Positions 8,299 to 17,128 are shown, counted from the stretch's first letter. The stretch is DNA of 64,000 bases from DAITQM01 sp039794245 (GCA_039794245.1 JBDIVS010000007.1:58668-122667); one strand, 5' to 3'. A program made the numbers and translations. Notes: generated by a model not told the origin, from the letters alone.

Positions 8299-9537
8299 AT
8301 GAACATCACCGCCTTACCGCTCGATAATAACGAGGCCCATCCCCTGTTCGCCAAACTGGAACCGATCGCCGCCGCCCGCGAGCTGCTCGCCGCCGCCGGT
8401 ATCGACCCGTTCGGCGTGGCGATGGAACGGATCCTGTCGCCGACCGAGGCGATCATCGCCGGCCGCCGGACGATCCTGGCCGGCACCAACAATTATCTCG
8501 GCCTGACCTTCGATCCCGACTGTCAGGCCGCGGCGCGCGAAGCGCTCGCCGCCCAGGGCACGGGCACCACCGGCTCGCGGATGGCCAACGGCAGCTTCAG
8601 CAGCCACCGCGAACTGGAGCGCGAGTTCGCCGCGTTCTACGACAAACGCGAGTGCATCGTTTTTTCGACCGGTTATCTCGCCAACCTCGGTATGATCTCG
8701 GCGCTCGCCGGGCCGGAAGACGTCATCGTCCTCGACGCCGACTGCCACGCCAGCATCTACGACGGCTGCAAGCTCGGCGGCGCCGAAGTGATCCGCTTCA
8801 GGCACAACGACCCAAACGACCTGGCCCGCCGCCTGCGCCGGCTAGGGGCCCGGGCCGAACGCTGCCTGATCATCGTCGAAGGGCTGTACAGCATGCTCGG
8901 CGACCTCGCGCCGCTGGCCGAGATCGCCGCCGTCAAGCGCCAATACGGCGGGTTGCTGATGGTCGATGAAGCGCACTCGCTCGGCATCTTCGGGGCCCGC
9001 GGTCGCGGTGTCAGCGAGATGGCGGGCTGCGAAAACGGCATCGATTTCATCGTCGGCACCTTCAGCAAGAGCCTCGGCGCCACCGGCGGTTTTTGTGTCA
9101 GCGATCACCCCGAACTGGACCACATCCGCTACGCCAGCCGCCCCTATATCTTCACCGCCTCGCCGGCGCCGTCGATCATCGCCTCAACCCGCGTCGCGCT
9201 CGCCAAACTGGCCGCCGGCGACGATTTACGGCGCAATCTGCATGCCAACGCCCACCGCCTGCACGCCGGCCTGGCCGCACTCGGGCTCAGCCTCGGCGCC
9301 CCACCCGGCCCGGTCGTCGCGGTGACGATCCCCGGGAAAGAACGGGCGCTCGGCTTCTGGAAACAGCTTTTGGCAAACGGCGTCTACTGCAATATGGTGC
9401 TGCCCCCGGCAACGCCGAGCGGCGACCCGCTGCTGCGCCTGAGCGTCAGCGCCGCCCACACCGCTACCCAGATCGACCGGATCGTCGAGGTTTTTGCCAC
9501 GCTCCGCGACGAACTGGAAACCGCCGCCCCCGGCTGA
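8299..9537 (+). CDS. spt: Serine palmitoyltransferase (PLP-dependent 2-oxoamine synthase)
   Basis: 412 residues, alpha-oxoamine synthase family. Lys257 in GTFSKSLGATGG is the PLP Schiff-base lysine, Asp223 lies in VDEAHSLG, and His150 in DADCHASIYDG is the ring-stacking histidine. RPYIFTASPAPS and PPATP match the SPT branch better than glycine C-acetyltransferase or AONS. It condenses serine with an acyl thioester to 3-keto-sphinganine, the first committed step of sphingolipid synthesis. The preceding ACP gene suggests an acyl-ACP rather than acyl-CoA donor. It is the last gene of the rightward operon, and no clear terminator follows. Confidence 0.88.
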   Translation: MNITALPLDNNEAHPLFAKLEPIAAARELLAAAGIDPFGVAMERILSPTEAIIAGRRTILAGTNNYLGLTFDPDCQAAAREALAAQGTGTTGSRMANGSFSSHRELEREFAAFYDKRECIVFSTGYLANLGMISALAGPEDVIVLDADCHASIYDGCKLGGAEVIRFRHNDPNDLARRLRRLGARAERCLIIVEGLYSMLGDLAPLAEIAAVKRQYGGLLMVDEAHSLGIFGARGRGVSEMAGCENGIDFIVGTFSKSLGATGGFCVSDHPELDHIRYASRPYIFTASPAPSIIASTRVALAKLAAGDDLRRNLHANAHRLHAGLAALGLSLGAPPGPVVAVTIPGKERALGFWKQLLANGVYCNMVLPPATPSGDPLLRLSVSAAHTATQIDRIVEVFATLRDELETAAPG

Positions 9538-9591
9538 TCCGGGCGCCATCGGGAAGATCGGCCGCCAAAGGCACAGGCGGCACAAAAATGA

Positions 9592-9729
9592 TTTACCTGG
9601 ATTCCGGACAACGGCTACGCCGTTTCCGGAATGACGAGGTGGGGGCGGTGGGCGCGCCCTCCTCTTTCGTCATTCCAACCTGCCTGTGCGTGTACGCACG
9701 CAGACAGGCGTATGTAGGTATCCAGTAAA
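9592..9729. repeat. Multi-hairpin palindromic element with inverted ends
   Basis: The ends TTTACCTGGATTCC (9592-9605) and GGTATCCAGTAAA (9717-9729) are imperfect inverted repeats. Inside, GGAATGACGA (9628-9637) pairs perfectly with TCGTCATTCC (9667-9676). Two further hairpins are centred near 9615 and 9692. There is no reading frame of note. This is the style of a non-autonomous mobile or REP-type palindrome. Confidence 0.6.
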
Positions 9730-9834
9730 ACTATTTTTCACCGAAGGTCACGAAGGAAGGAATCTGCCGAAGCGAGACCTTCGTGCTCTTCGTGTCCTTA
9801 TATGGACTCCTCCCGATTTGCAAGCATAAACTTA
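9730..9834. other. Intergenic spacer without recognised gene
   Basis: This spacer lies between the palindromic element and the MITE-like element. It contains CCTTATATGGAC at 9796-9807, which recurs at 14365-14376 just before the terminator of the TonB receptor gene. Nothing else was identified. Confidence 0.4.
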
Positions 9835-10238
9835 ACCCAACAGTTGCATAAATTAAGTTATTAATATATTAGTCAAAAGCTCGAATTCACAATTGGTGAC
9901 GCGCCCGATTTCTCGCCCAAGCTGGCGGCACATAGAGAACCAATCTCGGCATTCCGCACGAGCTGCGTTGCGTTCCCAAACGCCCGCCGGCAAGGAGCAA
10001 GTCGCAGGCGATAGTGATTCTATCGCCCAGCCAATGGACGCCGCCCGCGGGCGTTTGGGACGCAACCTACCGGGACGGGGCGCTTAGCGCTGCCGTCGCA
10101 GCCGCGCGGAATACCGAGATTGGTTCTCATGTCCGCTTTGCCTCGAACCGTAGGAATAACTACGCTGCCGCGGCAAATCGGACAAGCTATACTCACCAGC
10201 TTGACCGAGAATCCCGGGAATTTATGCAACAGTTGGGT
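9835..10238. mobile_element. MITE-like element, copy A (404 bp)
   Basis: Terminal inverted repeats at 9835-9854 and 10219-10238 (ACCCAACAGTTGCATAAATT and its complement) match at 19 of 20 positions. The only difference is the centre of the inner CAACAGTTG palindrome. The interior has no transposase frame but contains further inverted segments, such as the two GAACCAATCTCGG copies. A relative lies in opposite orientation at 22139-22459 with the same ends and core. The right end abuts a transporter gene that lacks its N terminus. Confidence 0.7.
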
Positions 10239-11440
10239 ATATTTTCAAAACCGTGCGCGAGCCGACGCTCCTCGGCACCCAGGGCGCGATCTCCAAAGCC
10301 GACGCCACAGCGCTCGCAGCATTGTTCCTGTTTATGTTGATGCCGGTGTATCGCATCGCATTCACCTATCTCGACCGCCGCCGGTTGTTGTCGCTGCTGG
10401 CCACCGTCTTTGCCTTGAGCGGCGCGCTGTTCATTCCGGTGCACCGCGCCGGAGTCGATATCGGATATGCCTATTAAGTCTGGATGGCGATTTACGGCGT
10501 AGCGATGATCGCCCATTTCTGGGCATTTGCCAATTCGGCGCTCAACATTCAAAGCGGGCAGCGGCTCTTTCCGCTGTTTCTCGCCGCCGCCAGCCTCGGC
10601 GGCCTGGCCGGCGCCGAACTGACCTCGCGGCTGCTCGACAGGGCCGGCATCGACGGCCATCTGGCGCTCGGTTCAATACTCCTGGCGGTGACCGCCCTGT
10701 TGCCCGGCCCGGCAGCCGATCGGCTGCCGGCGGCGGCACGCAGTACGGCGCTGCCGTCCACAACGCCGCCGCCGCCGGGATTGGGCGGTATCGGTGTCGT
10801 GCTGAACAGCCGCTAACTGAGCGCCATCGCCGGTTATATCGTTCTGTTGAACGTCATCAATTCGACCGGCGAGTACATCCTGGCTGAAAGCATCGTCCAG
10901 CGTGCCGAAGCGGCCACCGGAGATGCGCTGACCCGGCAGTTGATGATCGGCCACTACTATGCGGACTATGCATTCTGGATTACCGTCGCCGGGTATGCCG
11001 TGGCCGGATTCGTTCCTGTGTTCACGCTGCTTTACTGGTTCAAGATCGTGGAAAACAGCGTCGATTATTCAGTGATGAACACTACCCGCCAGGCGCTGTT
11101 TCTGCCGACCGGGTACCGTGAAAAGTTCGAGGGGAAAAGCACAATCGACACGTTGTTCTGGCGCGGCGGCGATCTCATCCAGGCGGCGGTCGTCCATTTC
11201 GGGGCGAATGTGCTGGGCTGGGGTATCGCCGAGTTCGCCCTGTTCAACGCCGGGCTCACCGTACTGTGGGTAGTCCTTGCTAAAAGGGTCGCGGCCGGTT
11301 ACCGTCGGCGCCTTGAGGCACAGCACGACCCTGCCCCGCTGGCCACTCCACTTGCCGGCCGAATGCGCCCCCCGCTCCTGCCCGACCGCCCGAAGTCCGG
11401 GCCGCATGCCGTTTTGCCGGTGTCGCTCATCAACAAATAA
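10239..11440 (+). pseudogene. Decayed NTP/NDP exchange (ADP/ATP translocase-like) transporter
   Basis: One reading frame runs from the MITE edge to 11440 but is broken by TAA codons at 10475-10477 and 10814-10816. Both are in frame, so the homologous protein resumes at once. Recognisable blocks are YIFKTVREP at the start, the hydrophobic segments after 10290, the sequence starting MAIYGVAMIAHFWAFANS, then YILAES and VENSVDYSVMNTTRQALFLP with FWRGGDL. These fit the bacterial NTP/NDP exchange transporter family found also outside intracellular parasites. The first residues are missing where the MITE ends. A native protein would be well over 400 residues. Calling it a pseudogene assumes the stops are not read through. 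Confidence 0.65.
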
Positions 11441-11472
11441 AACCGCGAAACGATTCGTATCTCCCCTTCAAC

Positions 11473-11500
11473 TTGACATTGCCAAAAGCGCTGTTATACA
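11473..11500 (+). promoter_or_regulatory. Sigma-70 type promoter of the TonB receptor gene
   Basis: A perfect TTGACA (11473-11478) and TATACA (11495-11500) are separated by 16 bases. It is the best housekeeping-type promoter in the window. Transcription from it would leave a leader of roughly 165 bases before the receptor start. No known riboswitch was recognised in that leader. Confidence 0.65.
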
Positions 11501-11670
11501 GTACGGGCCGTACCGGGGGGTGCGAGATGCCGGGTGCTCCGAGATCGTCAACGACCGGGCCGAGGGCGCATCGAACCGTCCGCCTGAAGCGCCGGACGTG
11601 GAGCAATCTGTCAGCGTATCGACTGCTTGTGGCGGGTCACCGGGCGACTCGTCCATTGGGAGATACGTCC

Positions 11671-14340
11671 ATGAAAATCCAAACTACCACGATCACAGGT
11701 GCCGGACTGCGGCTTCCGGCGGCCTTCATCTTTGCCTTGCAGCTCGCCGCCCTGCCCGCTTTCGCCGCCGACGATCAGGCCGGTGCCGGTGCCGACCAAA
11801 CCGCCGCCGCCGCTGACGAAGAAGAGGCGGCCGAAGAGACCACCGGCGACGGACAGGAAGCCGCCAGTGAAGAAGCCACCTTCGACCGCCTGATCGTAAC
11901 CGGCACCCGGGTCAGCGGCCGCACGACGACGACCTCGGTCTCGCCGATCGACGTGTTCGACGGTGCCAGCCTCGACCAACAGGCGTCGTTCGACCTGACC
12001 GACCAGTTGCGCAACATTTCACCGTCGTTCAACACCCAGCGTTTCCCGATCGCCGACGGCACGGCCTTCATCCGGCCGGCCAATCTGCGCAACCTGCCGC
12101 CCGACCAGACGCTGGTGCTGATCAACGGCCACCGCCGGCACCGCTCGGCACTGGTCAACTTGCAGACCGAGCCGTTCGGCACCGTGAACCAGGGTGCGCA
12201 GGCCGTCGATTTCGGCATCATACCGGCGGCGGCGATCGGCCGCGTCGAAATCCTGCGCGATGGCTCGTCGGCGCAGTACGGCTCGGACGCGATCGCCGGG
12301 GTGATCAACATCATCTTGAATAACAACCCCGAGGGGATACACCTGACCGCTGAATTCGGTTCGTCCTACGACGGCGACGGCGACACGTCGCGGCTGGCGG
12401 CCAATATCGGCCTGCCGCTCGGCGAAACCGGGTTTTTCAACATCACCGCCGACTACGTCAATTCCAACTTCACATCGCGCGGCAGCCCGCGGCCCGACGC
12501 GCTGGCCGTCGGCGAAGTCGTCGGTATCGAAAACGTGCCGTTCAACGGTCTCGGCCAGCGCTGGGGCAACCCTGATGTCGAGGGCATCCGGCTGTTTTTC
12601 AACGGTGAAGTCGAAGCGGGCGAGAATATCTCCGCTTACGGCCACGGCAATTACGTCGATCAGGATTACCGCTCCAGCTTCTTCTTCCGGACACCGGTCG
12701 GCGTACCGGGCGTGACGCCGCGCGCCACGCTGCTGGTCGATTCCGACGGCGACGGCCTGCCCGACCCGGTCGATCAATCGATCATCGACGACATCTTGAA
12801 CCGTGGTCTCAACCCCAACGATTTTGTCACCGCCGACCCGACAAGCCCCAGCGGTTTCGTCGCACTCAACCCGATTTTCACGCTGTTTCCCGGCGGTTAT
12901 ACACCAACTTTCGGCGCCAACACGCAGGATTTTGAAGGCGTGCTCGGCGTCCGTGGGGAACTCGATTTCGGCCTGACCTGGGATCTGAGCGGCCGTTTCG
13001 GCGAAAACGACATCGATTACGTGCTCGAAAATTCGATCAACCCCGGCCTCGGCATCAACTCGCCGCTCAACTTTCGCCCCGGCACGCTCGAACAGCGCGA
13101 ACTGGGTGTGAATCTCGACTTTGCCTTCCCGTTGTATTTCGACGCCCTGGCCGGGCCGGTCAATATCGCCTTCGGCGCCGAGTACCGGCGCGAGGTTTAT
13201 GAAATCGGCATCGGCGATCCGGCGTCATTCGAGTTCGGCCCGACCGGCACACTGTTCGGCGTCGGTTCAGACGGCTTCCAGGGCGACGGCCCGGAAAGCG
13301 CCGGCGAATTCGAACGCGGCAATTACGCCGGCTACCTCGATATCGAAAACGACCTCACCGACTGGCTGACGCTGAGCGCCGCCGGCCGTATCGAATCGCC
13401 GAACACCTTCGAGACCAGTTACGACTGGAAAGTCGCGGCCCGTGTCCAGCCGCATCCGTGGTTCGCGCTGCGCGCTACGGTCAATACCGGCTTTAGGGTA
13501 CCGACACCAGGGCAGATCAACACGCTCGACGTGACGACCACCGCCGACGCCTCCGGCCAGCTCGTGCCGCTCGGTACGTTTCCGGTCAACAGCCCGGCGG
13601 CGATCGCGCTCGGTGCCCAGCCGTTGAAAAAGGAGGATTCGTTCAGCGTCACCACCGGCCTGATCTTCACGCCGCTGCCCGACCTGACGGTCACTGTCGA
13701 TTACTACAACATCGACGTCGATGACCGCATCGCCCTTGCCAACCGCTTCATCGAACCCGGTTCGCCCGAGCAGCAGGCGCTGATCGACGCCGGTGTACCG
13801 GGCGCGGCGCTCATCGGTTCGCTGTCGTTTTTCTCCAATGCCGTCGATACAACTTCGGAAGGCATCGACGTCGTCGCCACCAAGCTGTTCAACCTGCGCG
13901 ACTATGGCCTGCTGACCTTCGATGCGCGCCACGCCTACAACCGCCAGCGCGTGAACCGCTTCGAGGAAGGGACGATCGACGCCGAACGGGTGTTCGATCT
14001 CGAAAACCAGTTGCCGAATCACCGCACGGTGCTGACCGTCGAATACCAGAGCCCGTGGGACGTCGATTTCCTGGTGCGCGGCAACCGCTTTGGTGAATGG
14101 CAGGACGCGACCTTCGGTGAAATCGCGACCTTCGGATCCGAATGGCTGATCGACCTGATCGTGACGGCCCATTTCCTCGGCCGCTATCACCTGAGCGCCG
14201 GCGCCGAGAACATCGGCGACAATTTCCCCGATCCGGAAACCAACGGCGTGCTGAGCTTTCTCGGCGCGACGCGCCCGGTCTCGTCACCATTCGGCTTCGA
14301 CGGCGGCCGCTGGTTCGTGCGCTTGACGGCCGATCTCTAA
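11671..14340 (+). CDS. TonB-dependent outer-membrane receptor
   Basis: The start at 11671 follows GGGAGAT and opens with a signal peptide (KIQTTTITGAG to LPAFA). Upstream codons to 11473 are in frame but overlap the promoter. The 889-residue protein has an acidic linker of about 45 residues, then the plug domain (LIVTGTRVSGRTT, RPANLRNLPPDQTLVLING, VEILRDGSSAQYGSDAIAGV) and a beta-barrel ending GGRWFVRLTADL. The family imports siderophores, cobalamin, sugars or other large ligands using TonB energy. The ligand cannot be told, and no iron-box was found. It is monocistronic, between its own promoter and a strong terminator. The ECF/anti-sigma genes 1.2 kb downstream are convergent. Confidence 0.9.
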   Translation: MKIQTTTITGAGLRLPAAFIFALQLAALPAFAADDQAGAGADQTAAAADEEEAAEETTGDGQEAASEEATFDRLIVTGTRVSGRTTTTSVSPIDVFDGASLDQQASFDLTDQLRNISPSFNTQRFPIADGTAFIRPANLRNLPPDQTLVLINGHRRHRSALVNLQTEPFGTVNQGAQAVDFGIIPAAAIGRVEILRDGSSAQYGSDAIAGVINIILNNNPEGIHLTAEFGSSYDGDGDTSRLAANIGLPLGETGFFNITADYVNSNFTSRGSPRPDALAVGEVVGIENVPFNGLGQRWGNPDVEGIRLFFNGEVEAGENISAYGHGNYVDQDYRSSFFFRTPVGVPGVTPRATLLVDSDGDGLPDPVDQSIIDDILNRGLNPNDFVTADPTSPSGFVALNPIFTLFPGGYTPTFGANTQDFEGVLGVRGELDFGLTWDLSGRFGENDIDYVLENSINPGLGINSPLNFRPGTLEQRELGVNLDFAFPLYFDALAGPVNIAFGAEYRREVYEIGIGDPASFEFGPTGTLFGVGSDGFQGDGPESAGEFERGNYAGYLDIENDLTDWLTLSAAGRIESPNTFETSYDWKVAARVQPHPWFALRATVNTGFRVPTPGQINTLDVTTTADASGQLVPLGTFPVNSPAAIALGAQPLKKEDSFSVTTGLIFTPLPDLTVTVDYYNIDVDDRIALANRFIEPGSPEQQALIDAGVPGAALIGSLSFFSNAVDTTSEGIDVVATKLFNLRDYGLLTFDARHAYNRQRVNRFEEGTIDAERVFDLENQLPNHRTVLTVEYQSPWDVDFLVRGNRFGEWQDATFGEIATFGSEWLIDLIVTAHFLGRYHLSAGAENIGDNFPDPETNGVLSFLGATRPVSSPFGFDGGRWFVRLTADL

Positions 14341-14375
14341 AAACCGGAAATTGCCCTCACCCAACCTTATATGGA

Positions 14376-14407
14376 CGCCTCCCCCCGTCGGGGGGAGGCG
14401 TTTTCTT
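14376..14407 (+). terminator. Rho-independent terminator after the TonB receptor
   Basis: A 10-bp perfect stem (CGCCTCCCCC and its complement) with a five-base loop is followed directly by TTTTCTT. It lies 36 bases after the receptor stop. The reverse orientation lacks a T-run, so it works for the plus strand only. Confidence 0.85.
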
Positions 14408-14454
14408 ATTCATCCTCACCCGCCGCCGGGGGAGGACAAGGTGGGGGCGAGCAG

Positions 14455-15039
14455 TCAACCGGCATCTTCCGGCGCCTCGGCCGCCGCGGCGCCGATCTCG
14501 CCAAGATCGCCGATCAGGCCGCCGACGCCAAGCGCTCCGGCGACCCGCCCGAGGTTGGCCGGATCGATATCGCCGACGATGTTGATGAACACCGCTTCGG
14601 CGTCGTCGCTGCTGACCATCACCGTCAAACCAGCCATTTTAGCACCGGCCGGCAGGCCGTAAACCCGCACCTTCGAGCCTTCGTCCTCGACATAAACCAC
14701 GCGCTGCCAGGCCTTCTTTTCGAGTTCGCCGGCGGCGCGCTCAATCCGGGCGCGGAATTCGCCAGTGGATTTTTCGTCCAGATCCTCAAACACATAAACC
14801 CTGACGTTGGTGATTCCGTCAAGGACGCTCGCTGCCTCCGGCTTTTTCGCCGCTGCCGCGGCGCGTAAAAAACCGATCATCGCCTCCTCGAGGTTGATCT
14901 GCACCTTGGGCTTGAGATCGGCATCGAACAGCGATTCAAAATTGAAATAACCTGGGGCGGTCGTGGCGCTGCCGCCCTGCCCCAGGGCATAAGGGGAGGC
15001 GAGCCATAACAGCAAGGCAAATACAAAGCGGATATTCAT
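14455..15039 (-). CDS. DUF4252-type small exported protein
   Basis: 194 residues with a signal peptide (MNIRFVFALLLWLASPYALG). ATG 15039 was chosen because GAGG lies 8 bases before it; a TTG two codons upstream is possible. The mature part starts GYFNFESLFDA and contains VRVYVFEDLDE and GLTVMVSSDDAEAVFINIVGDI, the pattern of the DUF4252 family, whose role is unknown. It is the third gene after an ECF sigma factor and its anti-sigma factor, so it is probably either a target or a sensor of that system. Confidence 0.7.
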   Translation of the reverse strand: MNIRFVFALLLWLASPYALGQGGSATTAPGYFNFESLFDADLKPKVQINLEEAMIGFLRAAAAAKKPEAASVLDGITNVRVYVFEDLDEKSTGEFRARIERAAGELEKKAWQRVVYVEDEGSKVRVYGLPAGAKMAGLTVMVSSDDAEAVFINIVGDIDPANLGRVAGALGVGGLIGDLGEIGAAAAEAPEDAG

Positions 15040-15086
15040 CGTCAATACCTCGAACGAAAAGAAAGTCGATGACCGGAGAAAGAGGG

Positions 15087-15551
15087 TCAGCCGGAGCCAT
15101 CGTGACCGGCTTGTTTAACAGACGCGCGGAACGATGCATCGGTTACAGGGCCATGATCCAAACCAGGGCTCGCCCCCCGGGCCAACTCGAAACTGGCGGC
15201 CAATCGAGTCACCACTGTGCGGTCGATTTCCCGGCTGCTGAGCGCCGCGGCATCGTGCAGATACTCGAAGGCGAGCGCCAATTCTCCGGCGGCATGATCT
15301 AGCGCCGCCGGCGAAGGCAGCGCAGTACGATCGGCGGCCGCCGGCAATCCATCGCGTAGCAGCCAGGGGACAATGGCAACCGCCACTGCCGCCGCCAGCG
15401 CTGCGGGCCATAAAATGCGCCGCCGCGGCAGCCGGATTTCCGGCCAGAGCGCCGCAAGCAGTCTCGACAACAACCCGGCCGGCGCCCTGATCCGGGGCAA
15501 GCGGCGCAGCGCGGTTTCGAGTTGCATATTCATTCGGTTGTCGGTGTTCAT
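15087..15551 (-). CDS. Probable anti-sigma factor, single membrane segment
   Basis: 154 residues starting at an ATG that overlaps the sigma factor stop (ATGA). Residues 1-40 are basic and cytoplasmic. A single hydrophobic segment (WPAALAAAVAVAIVPWLL) follows at about 46-65, and the rest is likely periplasmic. There is no clear zinc-binding HxxxCxxC motif. The identity rests on position directly after an ECF sigma gene and on topology. It would hold the sigma factor inactive at the inner membrane. Confidence 0.6.
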   Translation of the reverse strand: MNTDNRMNMQLETALRRLPRIRAPAGLLSRLLAALWPEIRLPRRRILWPAALAAAVAVAIVPWLLRDGLPAAADRTALPSPAALDHAAGELALAFEYLHDAAALSSREIDRTVVTRLAASFELARGASPGLDHGPVTDASFRASVKQAGHDGSG

Positions 15552-16195
15552 CGCACAGCCTCCAACGCCTGCCGGAGCGCGTGCCGCGCCCGGTGCAGAT
15601 AGACCTTGACCTGATTCGGATTGAGCCCGGTGACCGCAGCGCACTCGGCACCGTTCAGTCCTTCGTGATAAAAAAGATGGATCAGACTGCGCTGCGGTTC
15701 GGCGAGCCGCGCCACCGCCGCCGGCAGCTTTTCGAGGCGGGCTTCGTCGTAACCGCCCGCCGGTTCGGGAACAGGATTGTCCGGCAACGCTTCGAGCAGC
15801 ACCGAATCGAACTCGATCGGCCCCTTGCGGCGCAACCGGTCGAGACACAGATTGCGCGCCACGCTGAGCAGCCAGGCGCGCGGCTTGCCGGGCGGTGGTG
15901 CCTGCCGGCAGAGCCGGAGAAAACACTCCTGGACCACATCCTCGGCCGCCGCGCCATCACGCAAAAGTAGGGACGCAAACCGGTAAACCGCGCGGTAATG
16001 GCGCACCGCCTGCGCCGACACCCAGAGGCGATGGGACCAGGCGATCTCGTCGGCCCGCACCACGTGCAGCGGTACATCGCCGGAATCGACCCCAGCCGCC
16101 GTCTCAGTCAACAGCGTCCCTGGCGACGAATCGATCACCTTGCGAACAGACACTTGGCGTTGTCCATGATGGGTTGCCGCAAAACTGCCTTGCAA
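15548..16195 (-). CDS. ECF-type RNA polymerase sigma factor
   Basis: Up to 215 residues. The region-2 helix contains YRFASLLLRDGAAAEDVVQECFLRL, and AWLLSVARNLCLDRLRR follows. Region 4 has LIHLFYHEGLNGAECAAVTGLNPNQVKVYLHRAR, the helix-turn-helix for the -35 element. The start is unsettled: the longest frame begins at a TTG (16195), and a GTG at 16153 gives 201 residues; neither has a good ribosome site. It is followed by an overlapping anti-sigma gene and a DUF4252 gene. The IS3-like element ends only about 60 bases upstream and may have replaced the native promoter. Confidence 0.85.
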   Translation of the reverse strand: MQGSFAATHHGQRQVSVRKVIDSSPGTLLTETAAGVDSGDVPLHVVRADEIAWSHRLWVSAQAVRHYRAVYRFASLLLRDGAAAEDVVQECFLRLCRQAPPPGKPRAWLLSVARNLCLDRLRRKGPIEFDSVLLEALPDNPVPEPAGGYDEARLEKLPAAVARLAEPQRSLIHLFYHEGLNGAECAAVTGLNPNQVKVYLHRARHALRQALEAVR

Positions 16196-16252
16196 AAAGG
16201 ACGCCGCAGAACGAAAAAAGTTACAGCCAAACCGCTGTACCGGCTCGTATTA

Positions 16253-17016
16253 TCTGGACACAGTTTTGCACCTCAGGCCGCCTTTCGCATGACATAGGCC
16301 TGACGGGCTTCGAGGGGTGACATGAAGCCCAATTTTTCGAGACGCCAATGGCGATTGTAGTGATCCTTGAACGCGGTGACGGCGGCGCGCACTTGCTCGA
16401 CGTTGCGGAAAAGGCGACCGTGGATGGCCTGCGCCTTGAGCGTGCGGTTGAAGCGCTCGGCCACGCCATGGGTCTGCGGTTCGGCGACAAAGGCGAAGCT
16501 CGGGGCGATGCCCCAGAACTTGACCTGGTTGAGGAAGTCATCAGCGGTGTATTGCGTGCCGTTGTCCATGCGCAAGGAGAGCCCCCGTCCCGCGCCGGCG
16601 CCGGTGGCGCCGAACTCGGTCAGCAGCCCTTGGGCGATCGGCTGCAAGGCCGCGAAGCGGTTGCCGATCTTGACCGCATGGCTGCCCACACAGCAGGCGT
16701 CGAAATGATCGACTGCCGAGAACACCCACACCCAGCCGTCTTCCACGGTCTGGATACGGATGCCGTCGGTGCCCCACATGTCGTTCGGGCGATCCGTCGT
16801 AATCGTCCCATCATGCCGAACCGGTGCCCCCTGGGGCCGGCGATGCGGCGAGAGCAACGCGTTCTCGCGCATCAGACGCAGCACGACGCCCTTCTTGCGG
16901 CCAACTGACCAGCGCTTGACCTCGGCGGCCCCGGCGCAACCACTCCCACGTTCGATTCATTCAGCATTTCACGACTCCTTTTTCAGACACGATTTAACCC
17001 CAAATTCGTGTCCAGA
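16253..17016 (-). mobile_element. IS3-family-like insertion sequence, internally deleted (764 bp)
   Basis: The ends TCTGGACAC (16253-16261) and GTGTCCAGA (17008-17016) are perfect inverted repeats, with matching bases continuing inward. The left-reading strand carries a 31-codon start of a first frame (ATG at about 16970 after AAAGGAG) and then the transposase core. A full IS3-type element is 1.2-1.5 kb, so about half is missing. It lies between the ECF sigma gene and the short secreted peptide. Confidence 0.7.
16273..16884 (-). pseudogene. IS3-family transposase (OrfB-like), N terminus lost
   Basis: The frame opens at about 16965 and the first usable start is the GTG at 16884, giving 203 residues. 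The catalytic core is intact to the eye: Asp in DMWGTDGIRI, Asp in LRMDNGTQYTADDF, and Glu in AERFNRTLKAQAIHG. HYNRHWRLEKLGFMSPLEAR closes the protein. The DNA-binding OrfA and the first part of OrfB are absent, so it is unlikely to transpose alone. Confidence 0.75.
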
Positions 17017-17067
17017 AAAATCGGAGCCGCGGCAGCGTTTTGAATGAGGAACGTGCGCGACGGGAAC

Positions 17068-17090
17068 CTTCCCCCGCGTGGCGGGGGAAG
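17068..17090. repeat. Hairpin repeat (CTTCCCCCGC stem)
   Basis: A 10-bp perfect stem with GTG loop. Similar stem-loops with a CCCCCGC/GCGGGGG core lie at 22537-22560 and 22577-22592. None has a T-run in the direction of the neighbouring gene. They look like dispersed intergenic palindromes. Confidence 0.5.
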
Positions 17091-17128
17091 GGGGTGCCGG
17101 CGCTAGGGCCGGGAGCGGGTGCGCTCGA

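Noticed and set aside
9796..9807. Shared 12-mer CCTTATATGGAC at 9796 and 14365
   Set aside because: Too short and too few copies to call a repeat family, and no palindrome is attached to it.
11501..11670. Cobalamin or other known riboswitch in the TonB receptor leader
   Set aside because: No familiar conserved boxes were found by eye, so the region is only flagged as a long leader.
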